Source of the DNA: an uncultured Lachnospiraceae bacterium
GTDB lineage: Bacteria > Bacillota > Clostridia > Lachnospirales > Lachnospiraceae
Length of the DNA stretch: 64,000 nt
Direction of reading: 5' to 3'
Assembly: GCA_902476265.1 (NCBI GenBank)
Contig: CABSCP010000007.1
Coordinates: 1-64,000, forward strand
The position numbers and the translations under genes are program-made. Positions 17,351 through 25,201 of this stretch are shown here, one piece after another. Positions within the stretch are counted from its first letter, which is position 1. Every line of letters starts with the position of its first letter. The notes beneath the pieces are model-generated. The model did not search any database and had not been told where the DNA came from. It saw nothing but the letters and a program-made list of their open reading frames with translations.

Positions 17351-17787
17351 CGCTGGGAAACGGACAGGAATTTCTCTGCATGATGCTGGGGGAACGGCGG
17401 TGTCTGATTGACTATCAATATGTGGTTGAAATCTGCAGCGGGATGAAAATATCGGGCCTGCCGGGACTTCCCTCCTGCTTTTGCGGGATCTGTGATTATA
17501 AGGGCTCGCTTTTGCCTGTAGTTGAGGGCAGGGTTCTGGAAAAGGGAGAAGTCCGAAAGAAGAAAGAAATGCTCCTGATTGTGTCCTTCCACAATGTGAG
17601 GTTCGGCATCCTGGCAAGCGGAGAAGCCTACATCATGCCTTTACAGGGAGGGGAATGGGTACAGCCTTCTGCGGACAGGGCAGCGGAAGAAAACGGATTA
17701 TTCAGACTGTTCAGTAAGGAAGGACAGATTTATTACCTGATTGAAATTCCGAAACTCATTGAAATTTTGTCGGAACGTCCTAATTAG
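17347..17787 (+). CDS. cheW: CheW coupling protein
   Basis: 146 aa CheW domain joining receptor and CheA: CMMLGERRCLIDYQYVVEIC, GLPGLPSCFCGICDYKGSLL, then VEGRVLEK. Last gene of the nine-gene chemosensory operon, overlapping cheA by ATGA. No terminator follows; the symporter gene begins 48 bases on, so read-through is possible. Confidence 0.85.
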   Translation: MTLGNGQEFLCMMLGERRCLIDYQYVVEICSGMKISGLPGLPSCFCGICDYKGSLLPVVEGRVLEKGEVRKKKEMLLIVSFHNVRFGILASGEAYIMPLQGGEWVQPSADRAAEENGLFRLFSKEGQIYYLIEIPKLIEILSERPN

Positions 17788-17796
17788 AAAAGGAGT

Positions 17797-17835
17797 GCCA
17801 TATACTTAGTGTGAGTAAGAAAACCGGGATATGGC
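17797..17835 (+). promoter_or_regulatory. Inverted repeat between ribosome site and symporter start
   Basis: GCCATAT (17797-17803) and ATATGGC (17829-17835) enclose 25 bases. The strong AAAAGGAG (17788-17795) is directly before the left arm, and the ATG (17836) directly follows the right arm. Folding would bring a distant ribosome site next to the start. The effect is an inference. Confidence 0.35.
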
Positions 17836-19176
17836 ATGGATGTTTTAAATGAGATTATAAAAAGGCTTTGTGATTTCCTGTGGAATTTTCCGATGTTGAT
17901 CCTGCTGGGAGGCACGCATCTGTATTTTACCTTCCGGCTCGGATTCATTCAGAAAAGGGTGCCTGCAGGGATCCGGATGAGCGTATCCAAAGGACAGGAA
18001 AAGGGAGGCCTATCGCCTTATGCCGCTCTGTCCACAGCGCTGGCGGCAACCATCGGGACGGGAAATATTATAGGGATTTCCACGGCCATAGCGGTGGGAG
18101 GGCCGGGGGCAGTGTTCTGGTGCTGGATCAGCGGGCTTTTCGGGATGGCGACCTGCTATGCGGAATGCTTTCTCTCGGCCCGGTACAGGATGAAAAGACC
18201 GGACGGGACGGTGTTCGGCGGTCCTATGTATGTGATGGAAAAGATTCTGCACAAAAAGGGGATGGCTGTTGTCTTTTCTTTTTTCGCGGTACTGGCGGCG
18301 CTGAGTATGGGGAGCAGCGTGCAGGCCCACTCTCTGACCGCGGCCGTGACGGAGCACATTTCCGTATCCCCCCATCTTGTGGGGATCGCAGCCGCCATGC
18401 TGGCCGGCAGCGTGCTTGTGGGAGGCGCGAAAAAGACGGCGAAAGTGTGTACTTTTCTGGTTCCTGTGATGAGCGTCATCTATCTGGGGGGCTGCTTTTT
18501 TGTAATCCTGAAAAATGTACGGTGGCTTCCGGAAACCTTTGCGGTCATCATGGAGGCGGCCTTTTCTTCGCGTTCCGTCATCGGCGGGATTGCGGGGGCG
18601 GCGGTGATGACCGGGATCCGGACGGGGATGGCCAAAGGACTGTTTACGAATGAAGCGGGGATGGGGTCCATGCCCATGTCAGCTGCCGCTTCCGGCGCTG
18701 CTTCGCCGGTGGATCAGGGGATCATTTCCATGACAGGCATTTTCTGGGATACGCTCGTCATGTGCGCGGTGACGGCGATTGCCATCATCAGCGGCATGGT
18801 GAGAAATCCGGCCGCATACGTGTCTGCCGGGGAAGATGCGTATTGCTTCGTGGCATTTTCTGCTCTGCCGTTTGCCGGGGAAAAGCTTCTGTCCGTTTGT
18901 CTGGTGCTTTTCGCTTTCGCCACCATGATCGGATGGAGCTTTTACGGAGAATGTGCGGCCCGGTATTTGTGGGGGGAACGGGGGACGAAGATCTTCCAGG
19001 TGATCTATATGGTGTTCGTATATCTGGGGGCGGTGATGTCACTGGATCTTGTATGGAATTTATCTGATTTGTGCAATGCCTGTATGGCTGTGCCAAATAT
19101 TATTTGCCTTTGGATGCTAAAAGGAGTTATAATTGATCAGACGGTGCGCAAAAAAGGAGCGTCGTCATCCGGCTGA
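17836..19176 (+). CDS. Sodium:alanine symporter family (AGCS) amino-acid transporter
   Basis: 446 aa, about ten membrane segments. AGCS hallmarks are LYFTFRLGFIQ, SPYAALSTALAATIGTGNI (substrate/sodium site), GGPGAVFWCWISGLFGMAT, GGPMYVMEK and KGLFTNEAGMGSMP. It imports alanine or glycine with sodium. The ATG at 17836 has no close ribosome site; the AAAAGGAG 40 bases upstream is discussed under the inverted repeat. It sits between the che operon and a cache-GGDEF gene, so regulation together with chemosensing is plausible. Confidence 0.93.
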   Translation: MDVLNEIIKRLCDFLWNFPMLILLGGTHLYFTFRLGFIQKRVPAGIRMSVSKGQEKGGLSPYAALSTALAATIGTGNIIGISTAIAVGGPGAVFWCWISGLFGMATCYAECFLSARYRMKRPDGTVFGGPMYVMEKILHKKGMAVVFSFFAVLAALSMGSSVQAHSLTAAVTEHISVSPHLVGIAAAMLAGSVLVGGAKKTAKVCTFLVPVMSVIYLGGCFFVILKNVRWLPETFAVIMEAAFSSRSVIGGIAGAAVMTGIRTGMAKGLFTNEAGMGSMPMSAAASGAASPVDQGIISMTGIFWDTLVMCAVTAIAIISGMVRNPAAYVSAGEDAYCFVAFSALPFAGEKLLSVCLVLFAFATMIGWSFYGECAARYLWGERGTKIFQVIYMVFVYLGAVMSLDLVWNLSDLCNACMAVPNIICLWMLKGVIIDQTVRKKGASSSG

Positions 19177-19193
19177 ATAACATGGAGCGTAAA

Positions 19194-20465
19194 ATGAAAA
19201 AACGGAAGAGAAACCTGACAACGGACTTGATGTTCCTCACTACAGTACCGCTTCTGACTCTGGGACTTATCGTGCTCGTCGTTTCTTCGGCGGTTATTTA
19301 TAATGGGCTGAGGAAGGAAGTGAGGGACAGTCTGGAGATACTGGTGCATTCCCTTTACAGACGATATGAATTTCTGTATCCCGGGGAATATATGCTCATC
19401 GATCATAAGCTTTATAAAGGGGAGACCTGCCTTTCGGAGAAAGAGAAGGAAATCGATGCCATGAAGGAGATGAACGGCATGGATATCACTTTTTTTTACG
19501 GAAATACCAGGTATCTGACCACGATAGAACTGGAAGAGGGCGTCCGCGCCGTGGGAACCCAGGCGGACAAGCGGGTGGAAGAGGCCGTTCTGGGACTGGG
19601 GGAATCTTTTTTCTCGGACAACGCCAGGGTGAATGACATACAGTATTTTGCCTATTATACGCCTCTTTATAATCATAGCGGCGCAGTGATCGGCATGTTG
19701 TTTGCAGGGGAAACCCGGGAAAATGTGATGCGGGAAGTGAGCAGAAATGTGATGATCGTATGTTTGATTGAATGCGTCATCATGCTGCTGGTCATCACCG
19801 TCACCTCTTTTTACAGCAAAAAAGTGGTCTATGCCATTGAAGAGATTGAAAAATTCCTGGGTGGGATCGCCAGAGGGGATCTTACCGCAAAGATCGATCC
19901 CTATCTATTGGAACGTCAGGATGAAATCGGTGAAATGGGGCGTTTTTCCGTCATGCTTCAAAATTCCATCGTAAGCCTTGTGGGAAAGGATCCGCTGACA
20001 GGGCTTCCCAACCGGAGGAGCTGTGATGTGGTTCTGGAAAGCCTGATGCGCAAGGCGGAACAAAAGGACACCGTTTTTTCCATCGTTATGGGTGACATTG
20101 ACTTTTTTAAAAAGGTGAACGATACCTATGGCCATCAGGCCGGAGATGAGGTTCTGAAAATGGTGGCCGGCTTTATTGAAAAGCATATGGAACATACCGG
20201 CTTTGTTTTCCGATGGGGAGGCGAAGAATTTTTGATGGTCTATGAGGATATGGACCGGGAAGAGACAGGAAGGTCTGTGCGGCGCCTGCAGGAAGATATT
20301 GAGACCGCCAGGATTTTCTGGAACGGGAAAAAAATTGAGGTTACCATGACTTTCGGGGTATCTGACAGCCTTCAGGAAGAAAGTATTGAAAAAATGATCA
20401 GTCATGCGGATGCAAACCTGTATATCGGGAAGGAAGAGGGGCGCAACCGTATCGTCTGTCTGTAG
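19194..20465 (+). CDS. Membrane sensor diguanylate cyclase (single cache + HAMP + GGDEF)
   Basis: 423 aa. Membrane segments at about 12-34 and 185-208 flank a single-cache-type sensor (ITFFYGNTRYLTT, then FAYYTPLYNHSGAVIGMLFAG). A HAMP region (209-262) is followed by GGDEF with DPLTGLPNRRSCD and RWGGEEF near 341. No RxxD inhibition site is present. I chose ATG 19194 because GGAG lies six bases before it; ATG 19182 is in frame too. It is packed between two sodium-coupled amino-acid transporters, suggesting that it senses an amino acid or another solute they carry. Confidence 0.92.
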   Translation: MKKRKRNLTTDLMFLTTVPLLTLGLIVLVVSSAVIYNGLRKEVRDSLEILVHSLYRRYEFLYPGEYMLIDHKLYKGETCLSEKEKEIDAMKEMNGMDITFFYGNTRYLTTIELEEGVRAVGTQADKRVEEAVLGLGESFFSDNARVNDIQYFAYYTPLYNHSGAVIGMLFAGETRENVMREVSRNVMIVCLIECVIMLLVITVTSFYSKKVVYAIEEIEKFLGGIARGDLTAKIDPYLLERQDEIGEMGRFSVMLQNSIVSLVGKDPLTGLPNRRSCDVVLESLMRKAEQKDTVFSIVMGDIDFFKKVNDTYGHQAGDEVLKMVAGFIEKHMEHTGFVFRWGGEEFLMVYEDMDREETGRSVRRLQEDIETARIFWNGKKIEVTMTFGVSDSLQEESIEKMISHADANLYIGKEEGRNRIVCL

Positions 20466-20484
20466 AGGAGCGAAAGAGGAGTTT

Positions 20485-21816
20485 ATGAAAAAGCATCACA
20501 ATCAATGGGCCAGTAAACTGGGCTTTATCATGGCCACCGCAGGGGCGGCCATCGGTCTGGGAAATCTGTGGAAATTTCCGTATTTGATGGGGAAAAACGG
20601 CGGTTTTTCTTTTTTGATCGCATATCTTGTTTTCGTGTGCATTCTGGGGATTCCGGTGATGATCACCGAAATGAGTCTGGGACGTAAAACAGGGATGAAT
20701 CCGGTGCAGGCGTACGGCATCATTCATCCGAAAGCAAAGATGGTGGGGATTTTCGGCGTGCTTGCCGCTTTTCTGATCCTGACTTATTACAGTGTGATCG
20801 GGGGATGGATTTTAAAATATTTTTTCAGCTATCTGACCACCTTTGCCGCGCCGGCGGATTTTAGCGGGTTTATTGCATCACCCGTGGAACCGGTGCTGTG
20901 GCATCTTCTGTTCATGATCCTCACGGCGGGGATCTGCCTGAAAGGGGTAAGAGGAATCGAGAAAGCCAGCAAGGTGATGATGCCTGCCCTGCTGGTGATC
21001 CTGCTGGTGATCATTGTGCGAAGTGTGACGCTGCCGGATGCGGGGAAGGGACTGGCCTTTATTTTTTCCCCGGCGGGATCTGTTTTCAGCCTTTCCAGCG
21101 TCAGCGCCGCCCTGGGACAGGTATTTTATTCTTTAAGCCTCTGTATGGGAATCACCATTACCTACGGCACCTATCTGAATAAAAAAGAGGACATTCCCAA
21201 AAGCTGTCTGACGGTGGCGGGGCTGGATACGCTGATGGCGGTGCTGGCCGGTATCGCCATTTTCCCGGCGGTGTTTTCATTCGGCCTGGAACCGGGGCAG
21301 GGGCCCAGCCTGATTTTCGGCACGCTTCCCAAGGTGTTTTCCGCATTAAAAGGCGGTTCCGTATTCGCGCTGCTGTTCTTTTTGCTGATTTTTTTCGCCG
21401 CCATCACCAGCGCCATTGCGCTGCTGGAAGTGAGCGTATCCTTTGTGATGCATAATTTGAAAGCCACAAGAACGGCTACGGTTCTGGTGCTTTCCCTGCT
21501 GATTTTCCTGATCGGGATTCCCAGCTCCCTTTCCTTTGGGCCGCTGGCCGGTTTCCGGATATTGAATTATAACTTTTTTGATTTTGTGGGAATGCTCACA
21601 GATAATATCCTGCTTCCGCTGGGCGGCGTGATGATGTGTATTTTTATCGGCTGGGTCTGGAAACCGGAAAATCTGGTGAATGAAATCGAACAGGAAGGCG
21701 TGACGTTCCGTCTGAAAAAAGCCTGGGCTTTCTGCATCCGGTTCATCACGCCTGTGCTGGTGGGGATTGTGACTGTTACGGGATTTGTGAATATTTATCT
21801 GACGGTGAGAGGATAG
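20485..21816 (+). CDS. Sodium:neurotransmitter symporter family (NSS/SNF) transporter
   Basis: 443 aa with 11-12 membrane segments. It begins MKKHHNQWASKLGFIMATAG, then AAIGLGNLWKFPYLMGKNGG, the LeuT-family sodium and substrate site. Later hallmarks are YYSVIGGWILKY and AALGQVFYSLSLCMGITITY. Bacterial members carry tryptophan, leucine, tyrosine or related amino acids with sodium. AGAGGAG precedes ATG 20485; a longer frame from 20404 overlaps the previous gene and is unlikely. Co-directional with the cache-GGDEF gene 19 bases upstream. Confidence 0.94.
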   Translation: MKKHHNQWASKLGFIMATAGAAIGLGNLWKFPYLMGKNGGFSFLIAYLVFVCILGIPVMITEMSLGRKTGMNPVQAYGIIHPKAKMVGIFGVLAAFLILTYYSVIGGWILKYFFSYLTTFAAPADFSGFIASPVEPVLWHLLFMILTAGICLKGVRGIEKASKVMMPALLVILLVIIVRSVTLPDAGKGLAFIFSPAGSVFSLSSVSAALGQVFYSLSLCMGITITYGTYLNKKEDIPKSCLTVAGLDTLMAVLAGIAIFPAVFSFGLEPGQGPSLIFGTLPKVFSALKGGSVFALLFFLLIFFAAITSAIALLEVSVSFVMHNLKATRTATVLVLSLLIFLIGIPSSLSFGPLAGFRILNYNFFDFVGMLTDNILLPLGGVMMCIFIGWVWKPENLVNEIEQEGVTFRLKKAWAFCIRFITPVLVGIVTVTGFVNIYLTVRG

Positions 21817-21820
21817 AAGC

Positions 21821-22717
21821 TCATCCAATCTCCTCTTCCGGCGCTTTGCGGTGCACTTTCTGGAGGGTAAAACCCAGGCCGCGCACTTCATTGACACCGC
21901 TGATGACCATAAAGGCTTTTGGATCGATTTCCATGACCAGCTGGTTTAATTGTATCATCTCTCTTCGGGAGACGATGGTCATGATTACCGGCTGGTCTGT
22001 TTTTAAATAGCCGGTGGTGGCGTTTAAAAGCGTGCAGCCCCGGTCCAGTCTGTGGATCACGGCCTGACGGATTTCTTCATAGTGGCTGCTGACGATTTCC
22101 ACTTTTGCCTGATGCAGACCGATCACCAGCACTTTGTCCAGGATGAAAGTGTAGATGAGGACCAGAAGAAGGCCGTAGAGGATCTGTTCGATGTTGGAGA
22201 AAAACATCTGGCAGATCAGAATCAGGAAATCAAAGACATATAAGGTTATGGAAACCGGTAAGCCGAATTTCTTTTTCAGGATCAGGGGAGGAATGTCCAT
22301 TCCTCCGGTGGAAGCGCCCACCCTGATGACGATGCCCATACCGGCGCCGATCATGAGTCCGCCGAATACGGTGCAGAGCATGGCATCCTTCGTGATGTGG
22401 GACAGAACGGGAAAACGCTGCCAGAAAGCCAGCGCTACAGGATACCAGAAGGTGCTCAAAATGGTGGTCAGGGCGAATTTTTTGCCCAGCACTACGGCCC
22501 CTGTGAGAAACATCACAAGGTTGAATACGAAAACGAAGGCGGAAATCGGGATATGAAGATAATGCTGGGCAGTCAGCGCAAGGCCGGTGGTGCCGCCGGT
22601 GATGATGCCGCTGGGCAAAAGGAAGGTGACGATTGCCAGCGCGTAGATCGTGTTGCCTGCCAGGATAAAAATCACATTCCGGATGTTTTTGAGGATTTTT
22701 TGAGTAGGATTTGACAT
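21821..22717 (-). CDS. YitT family membrane protein (DUF2179 C-terminus)
   Basis: 298 aa. The N-terminal membrane domain (about 1-175, five or six segments) includes ALAIVTFLLPSGIITGGTTG and GASTGGMDIPPLILKKKFG. The C-terminal cytosolic DUF2179 domain includes RGCTLLNATTGYLKTDQPVI and VINEVRG-like ISGVNEVRGLGF. The family is wide in Firmicutes with no firm function (transport has been proposed). AGGGAGA precedes the start. It is tail-to-tail with the NSS gene (five bases apart) and has an unusual leader (promoter then terminator). Confidence 0.92.
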   Translation of the reverse strand: MSNPTQKILKNIRNVIFILAGNTIYALAIVTFLLPSGIITGGTTGLALTAQHYLHIPISAFVFVFNLVMFLTGAVVLGKKFALTTILSTFWYPVALAFWQRFPVLSHITKDAMLCTVFGGLMIGAGMGIVIRVGASTGGMDIPPLILKKKFGLPVSITLYVFDFLILICQMFFSNIEQILYGLLLVLIYTFILDKVLVIGLHQAKVEIVSSHYEEIRQAVIHRLDRGCTLLNATTGYLKTDQPVIMTIVSRREMIQLNQLVMEIDPKAFMVISGVNEVRGLGFTLQKVHRKAPEEEIG

Positions 22718-22791
22718 TTTAATCTCCCTTATGTCACTGTTTGGTTTCTTTACAGCGACTCTCTTTCATTCAATTATCATGGTAAAGCATC

Positions 22792-22829
22792 AAAAAAAGA
22801 GACATGCGGCATTCCCGCACATCCCTCTT
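22792..22829 (-). terminator. Terminator hairpin in the yitT leader
   Basis: On the minus strand AGGGATGTGCGG pairs with CCGCATGTCTCT (G-T wobbles allowed) around GAATG, followed by seven T residues (22792-22798 on the plus strand are A). It lies only about 10 bases after the transcription start expected from the promoter at 22842-22870 and 75 bases before yitT. It would make a roughly 50-nt RNA or attenuate yitT. Confidence 0.65.
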
Positions 22830-22841
22830 CCTGTCTCTAAA

Positions 22842-22870
22842 ATTATAGACCACATCTGTTAAAATGTAAA
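22842..22870 (-). promoter_or_regulatory. Strong sigma-A promoter upstream of yitT
   Basis: On the minus strand TTTACA, 17 bases, TATAAT: one base from consensus. It is the best promoter in the 367-base gap 22718-23084. Confidence 0.75.
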
Positions 22871-22896
22871 CATAAAAATGAAAAATCACAGCGGGC

Positions 22897-22923
22897 AGCG
22901 CCGGCATACAGGGGCGCTTTTTT
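22897..22923 (+). terminator. Orphan terminator-like hairpin
   Basis: AGCGCC (22897-22902) pairs with GGCGCT (22913-22918), followed by a T run to 22923. No plus-strand gene precedes it. It could end a small RNA or block antisense transcription before trxA. Confidence 0.45.
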
Positions 22924-22995
22924 GTTCCGATGATATTCGGCTTAGAATTCTGGCCACAGTCCGGCTTGCGTGTTGATAGAAAAAATCAGGATAAA

Positions 22996-23010
22996 TGTGA
23001 CTTAATCACA
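22996..23010 (+). promoter_or_regulatory. Crp/Fnr-type operator upstream of trxA
   Basis: TGTGACTTAATCACA: TGTGA and TCACA arms five bases apart. A TATACT -10 box lies at 23033-23038 with no recognisable -35 (AGAAAA at the right distance). The centre of the palindrome is about 42 bases before the expected start site, the classical class II activator position. A Crp/Fnr-family gene lies just beyond trxA. Confidence 0.6.
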
Positions 23011-23084
23011 GAAAAGGCAACCGGAAAACGGGTATACTAAATCCAGAACCGGAAAACAAAGCATTTAAAAAAGGAGTGTAACAT

Positions 23085-23393
23085 ATGGCAAAGAAATTTA
23101 CAGTGGACAATTTTGAAGAAGAAGTGTTGAAGGCAGCAGGCCCCGTCCTGGTGGATTTTTGGGCAACCTGGTGCGGCCCCTGTAAGATGCAGGGCCCGGC
23201 GATAGAGAAACTGGCAGAGGAAGGCTATAATGCCGGAAAGGTGAATGTGGATGAGGAAGGCGCTCTTGCAGAGCGTTACCGCGTGATGAATATTCCTACT
23301 CTGGTTATTTTCAAAGACGGGAAAGAGGTCAGCCGTATGGTGGGACTGCAGAAAAAAGAAGCGCTGGCAAAAGCGCTGGACAGCTTAAAATAA
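23085..23393 (+). CDS. trxA: Thioredoxin
   Basis: 102 aa thioredoxin fold with the redox site WCGPC (C30, C33), the [19 protein letters not shown] context and the cis-proline loop NIPTLVIF. It reduces protein disulfides in the cytosol. No thioredoxin reductase gene is adjacent. AAAGGAGTG precedes the ATG. The promoter appears activator-dependent (see the operator entry), and a good terminator follows. Confidence 0.96.
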   Translation: MAKKFTVDNFEEEVLKAAGPVLVDFWATWCGPCKMQGPAIEKLAEEGYNAGKVNVDEEGALAERYRVMNIPTLVIFKDGKEVSRMVGLQKKEALAKALDSLK

Positions 23394-23406
23394 GGACGGA
23401 AACGGT

Positions 23407-23439
23407 AAAAAGGCCCTGTTGTAACAGACAGGGCTTTTT
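23407..23439 (+). terminator. Terminator after trxA, possibly bidirectional
   Basis: AAAAAGGCCCTGT and ACAGGGCTTTTT form a stem with A and T flanks, so it could serve both trxA and the convergent Crp/Fnr gene. Confidence 0.8.
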
Positions 23440-23446
23440 GCTGCAT

Positions 23447-24124
23447 TCACATATCCAGTTTTTTATAAAGGGCATTTTTATCCAGAATGCGGATGCATCC
23501 TCTGGAGAGGGCCACACAGTTTTCTTTGGCGAATTGGTTTAAGGTACGGCTCACCGCTTCCCTTGCGCTGCCGATGGCCATGGCCAGTTTTTCCTGGGTG
23601 AAGGGAATGGAAGGAGAGCCCAGTTCCGCGGATTCGTCGATGAGAAATGCGGCCACGCGCTGCTCCAGCGTCATGAAGAAAATCCGCTCCATGGCGCCCA
23701 TCACACTGGAAAAATGCTCGGTGGTGAGCCGGTAGGCAAATGCCTCCAGATAAATATTGGCTTCCATCAGGCCGGAAAATACAGAGGTGGGAAGGAGGAG
23801 CAGTTCGCTGTCCTCTTCCGCATCGATCTGAACATCAAAAGTGATGGCCGAAAGGGCGCAGGAAGCGGCCAGGACGCAGGGCTCCCCGGCGTGGAGGCGG
23901 TAGATGGTGATCTGGCGGCCGTCCTCCGCCAGCAGATAAGCCCGCAGCACCCCTTTTAAGATGAAAAGGACCCCCAGACAATTGTTCTGTTCGGAAACGA
24001 CAGCCTCTCCGCTTTTATAATGTACCTGTTTGACCTGTGTGAGTATCAGGTCTTTCTGCGCCTGTGTGAGGTGGCCCCAAAAAGGCTGGCCGTTGAAATA
24101 TTCTGAAAGTTCGTCTCTGGTCAT
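23447..24124 (-). CDS. Crp/Fnr family transcription regulator
   Basis: 225 aa. The N-terminal cyclic-nucleotide-binding-like beta-barrel (about 15-130: GVLFILKGVLRAYLLAEDGR, then YRLHAGEPCVLAASC) is joined by a dimer helix to an HTH_Crp domain (about 150-215) with FTQEKLAMAIGSAREAVSRT as turn and recognition helix. The N-terminus lacks the clustered Cys of Fe-S FNR, so oxygen sensing through a cluster is unlikely; the ligand is unknown. GGAGG precedes the start, and an almost consensus promoter lies upstream. It is the obvious candidate to bind the palindrome before trxA. Confidence 0.92.
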   Translation of the reverse strand: MTRDELSEYFNGQPFWGHLTQAQKDLILTQVKQVHYKSGEAVVSEQNNCLGVLFILKGVLRAYLLAEDGRQITIYRLHAGEPCVLAASCALSAITFDVQIDAEEDSELLLLPTSVFSGLMEANIYLEAFAYRLTTEHFSSVMGAMERIFFMTLEQRVAAFLIDESAELGSPSIPFTQEKLAMAIGSAREAVSRTLNQFAKENCVALSRGCIRILDKNALYKKLDM

Positions 24125-24198
24125 TCGGCGGTTTCCTCCCGTTTTTTATCAGGATAAGTGCGGCAAGACACAGGCTGTCTGCAGCATTGTTCTATTCC

Positions 24199-24227
24199 AT
24201 TTTATATCAGGAAAAGTTTTCTGTCAA
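24199..24227 (-). promoter_or_regulatory. Near-consensus promoter of the Crp/Fnr gene
   Basis: On the minus strand TTGACA, 17 bases, TAAAAT. The -35 is perfect. It lies six bases from the divergent promoter at 24234-24262. Confidence 0.75.
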
Positions 24228-24233
24228 AGAGGT

Positions 24234-24262
24234 TTGTCTATCGGTTCCTTTGATGGTAAAAT
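24234..24262 (+). promoter_or_regulatory. Promoter of the isomerase-like gene
   Basis: TTGTCT, 17 bases, TAAAAT, 33 bases before the ATG at 24296. It is back-to-back with the Crp/Fnr promoter, so one regulator could control both. Confidence 0.6.
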
Positions 24263-24295
24263 AGAAGAGATGAAAAAGAGGAGGAACCAGGAAAG

Positions 24296-25189
24296 ATGGA
24301 ACTTGGGATCAATACGGATTTTGACAGGGAATTTGAAAAAATTGAAGAGATTGAGGAGAGCATAAAACAGATTGCGGAGGCGGGATTCACCCACATGCAC
24401 TGGTGTTATGAGTGGGACGGAGATTATTTATATGCCCGGTCGGAAATGCAGCAGATACGGGAGTGGATGGATCAATACGGACTGAAAGCCAAATCCCTTC
24501 ACGCCAGTAAAGGCAGCCGCAGAGGAGGCGGCGGACATTTAGAGGGGCACTACCGCAAGGATTACACCTCTCAGGTGGAGTATAACCGGATCGCGGGAGT
24601 GGAACAGATTAAGAATCGAGTGGAACTTGCGCATATTTTGGGGACTTCGGAAATTGTGCTGCATATGTATCTGCCTTTTGAGGATTTTAAAAACATACCC
24701 GGAGCAAAGGAAGCTTTTTACGGACAGGTCTACAAATCCCTGGATGAATTGCAGTCTTTCTGCCGGGAAAAAAATGTGAGCATCTGTGTGGAGAATCTGT
24801 TTGAGGCCCCGGGGGAGATGCAGCTGGAACAGTTTGAAAGGCTGTTTTCCCGCTATCCTGCCGATTTCCTGGGACTTTGTCTGGATACGGGACACGCTCA
24901 TCTGGTGTGGGGAAACGATTTTATCACTCAGCTGGCGGACCGTTTTAAGGACCGGCTTTATTCCGTTCATATGCATGATAACAGAGGATGGGGCGATCAG
25001 CCCGGCTGCTGTGACGCGCATATGCTGCCCGGGGAATGCAGCATAAACTGGCCTGCGCTGATGGCGGTCTTGAGAAAGTCGGCCTATGAAGCGCCCTGGG
25101 TTTTAGAAGTGATGAAACCCGCAGGAGAAGATACGGCGGCATTTTTGAAGCGGGCCCATGAAGCCGGGGAATGGATGGACCGGCAATAA
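24296..25189 (+). CDS. Sugar phosphate isomerase/epimerase-like TIM-barrel protein
   Basis: 297 aa of the AP-endonuclease-2-like TIM-barrel family (xylose isomerase-like). Metal-ligand motifs are visible: VCVEN-like ICVENLFEAPG, LCLDTGHAHLVWG, YSVHMHDNRGWGDQ and a C-terminal VLEVMKPAG. The substrate is unknown; relatives act on sugars, hydroxypyruvate or inositol derivatives. It is followed 12 bases later by a WYL regulator gene, which may control it or be cotranscribed. Confidence 0.85.
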   Translation: MELGINTDFDREFEKIEEIEESIKQIAEAGFTHMHWCYEWDGDYLYARSEMQQIREWMDQYGLKAKSLHASKGSRRGGGGHLEGHYRKDYTSQVEYNRIAGVEQIKNRVELAHILGTSEIVLHMYLPFEDFKNIPGAKEAFYGQVYKSLDELQSFCREKNVSICVENLFEAPGEMQLEQFERLFSRYPADFLGLCLDTGHAHLVWGNDFITQLADRFKDRLYSVHMHDNRGWGDQPGCCDAHMLPGECSINWPALMAVLRKSAYEAPWVLEVMKPAGEDTAAFLKRAHEAGEWMDRQ

Positions 25190-25201
25190 ACAGGAGGGAA
25201 T

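Noticed and set aside
22927..22945. Fragment resembling part of the long palindrome near 31.87 kb (TTCCGATGATATTCGGC)
   Set aside because: Only 17 bases with one mismatch and no surrounding similarity; not enough to call a second copy.
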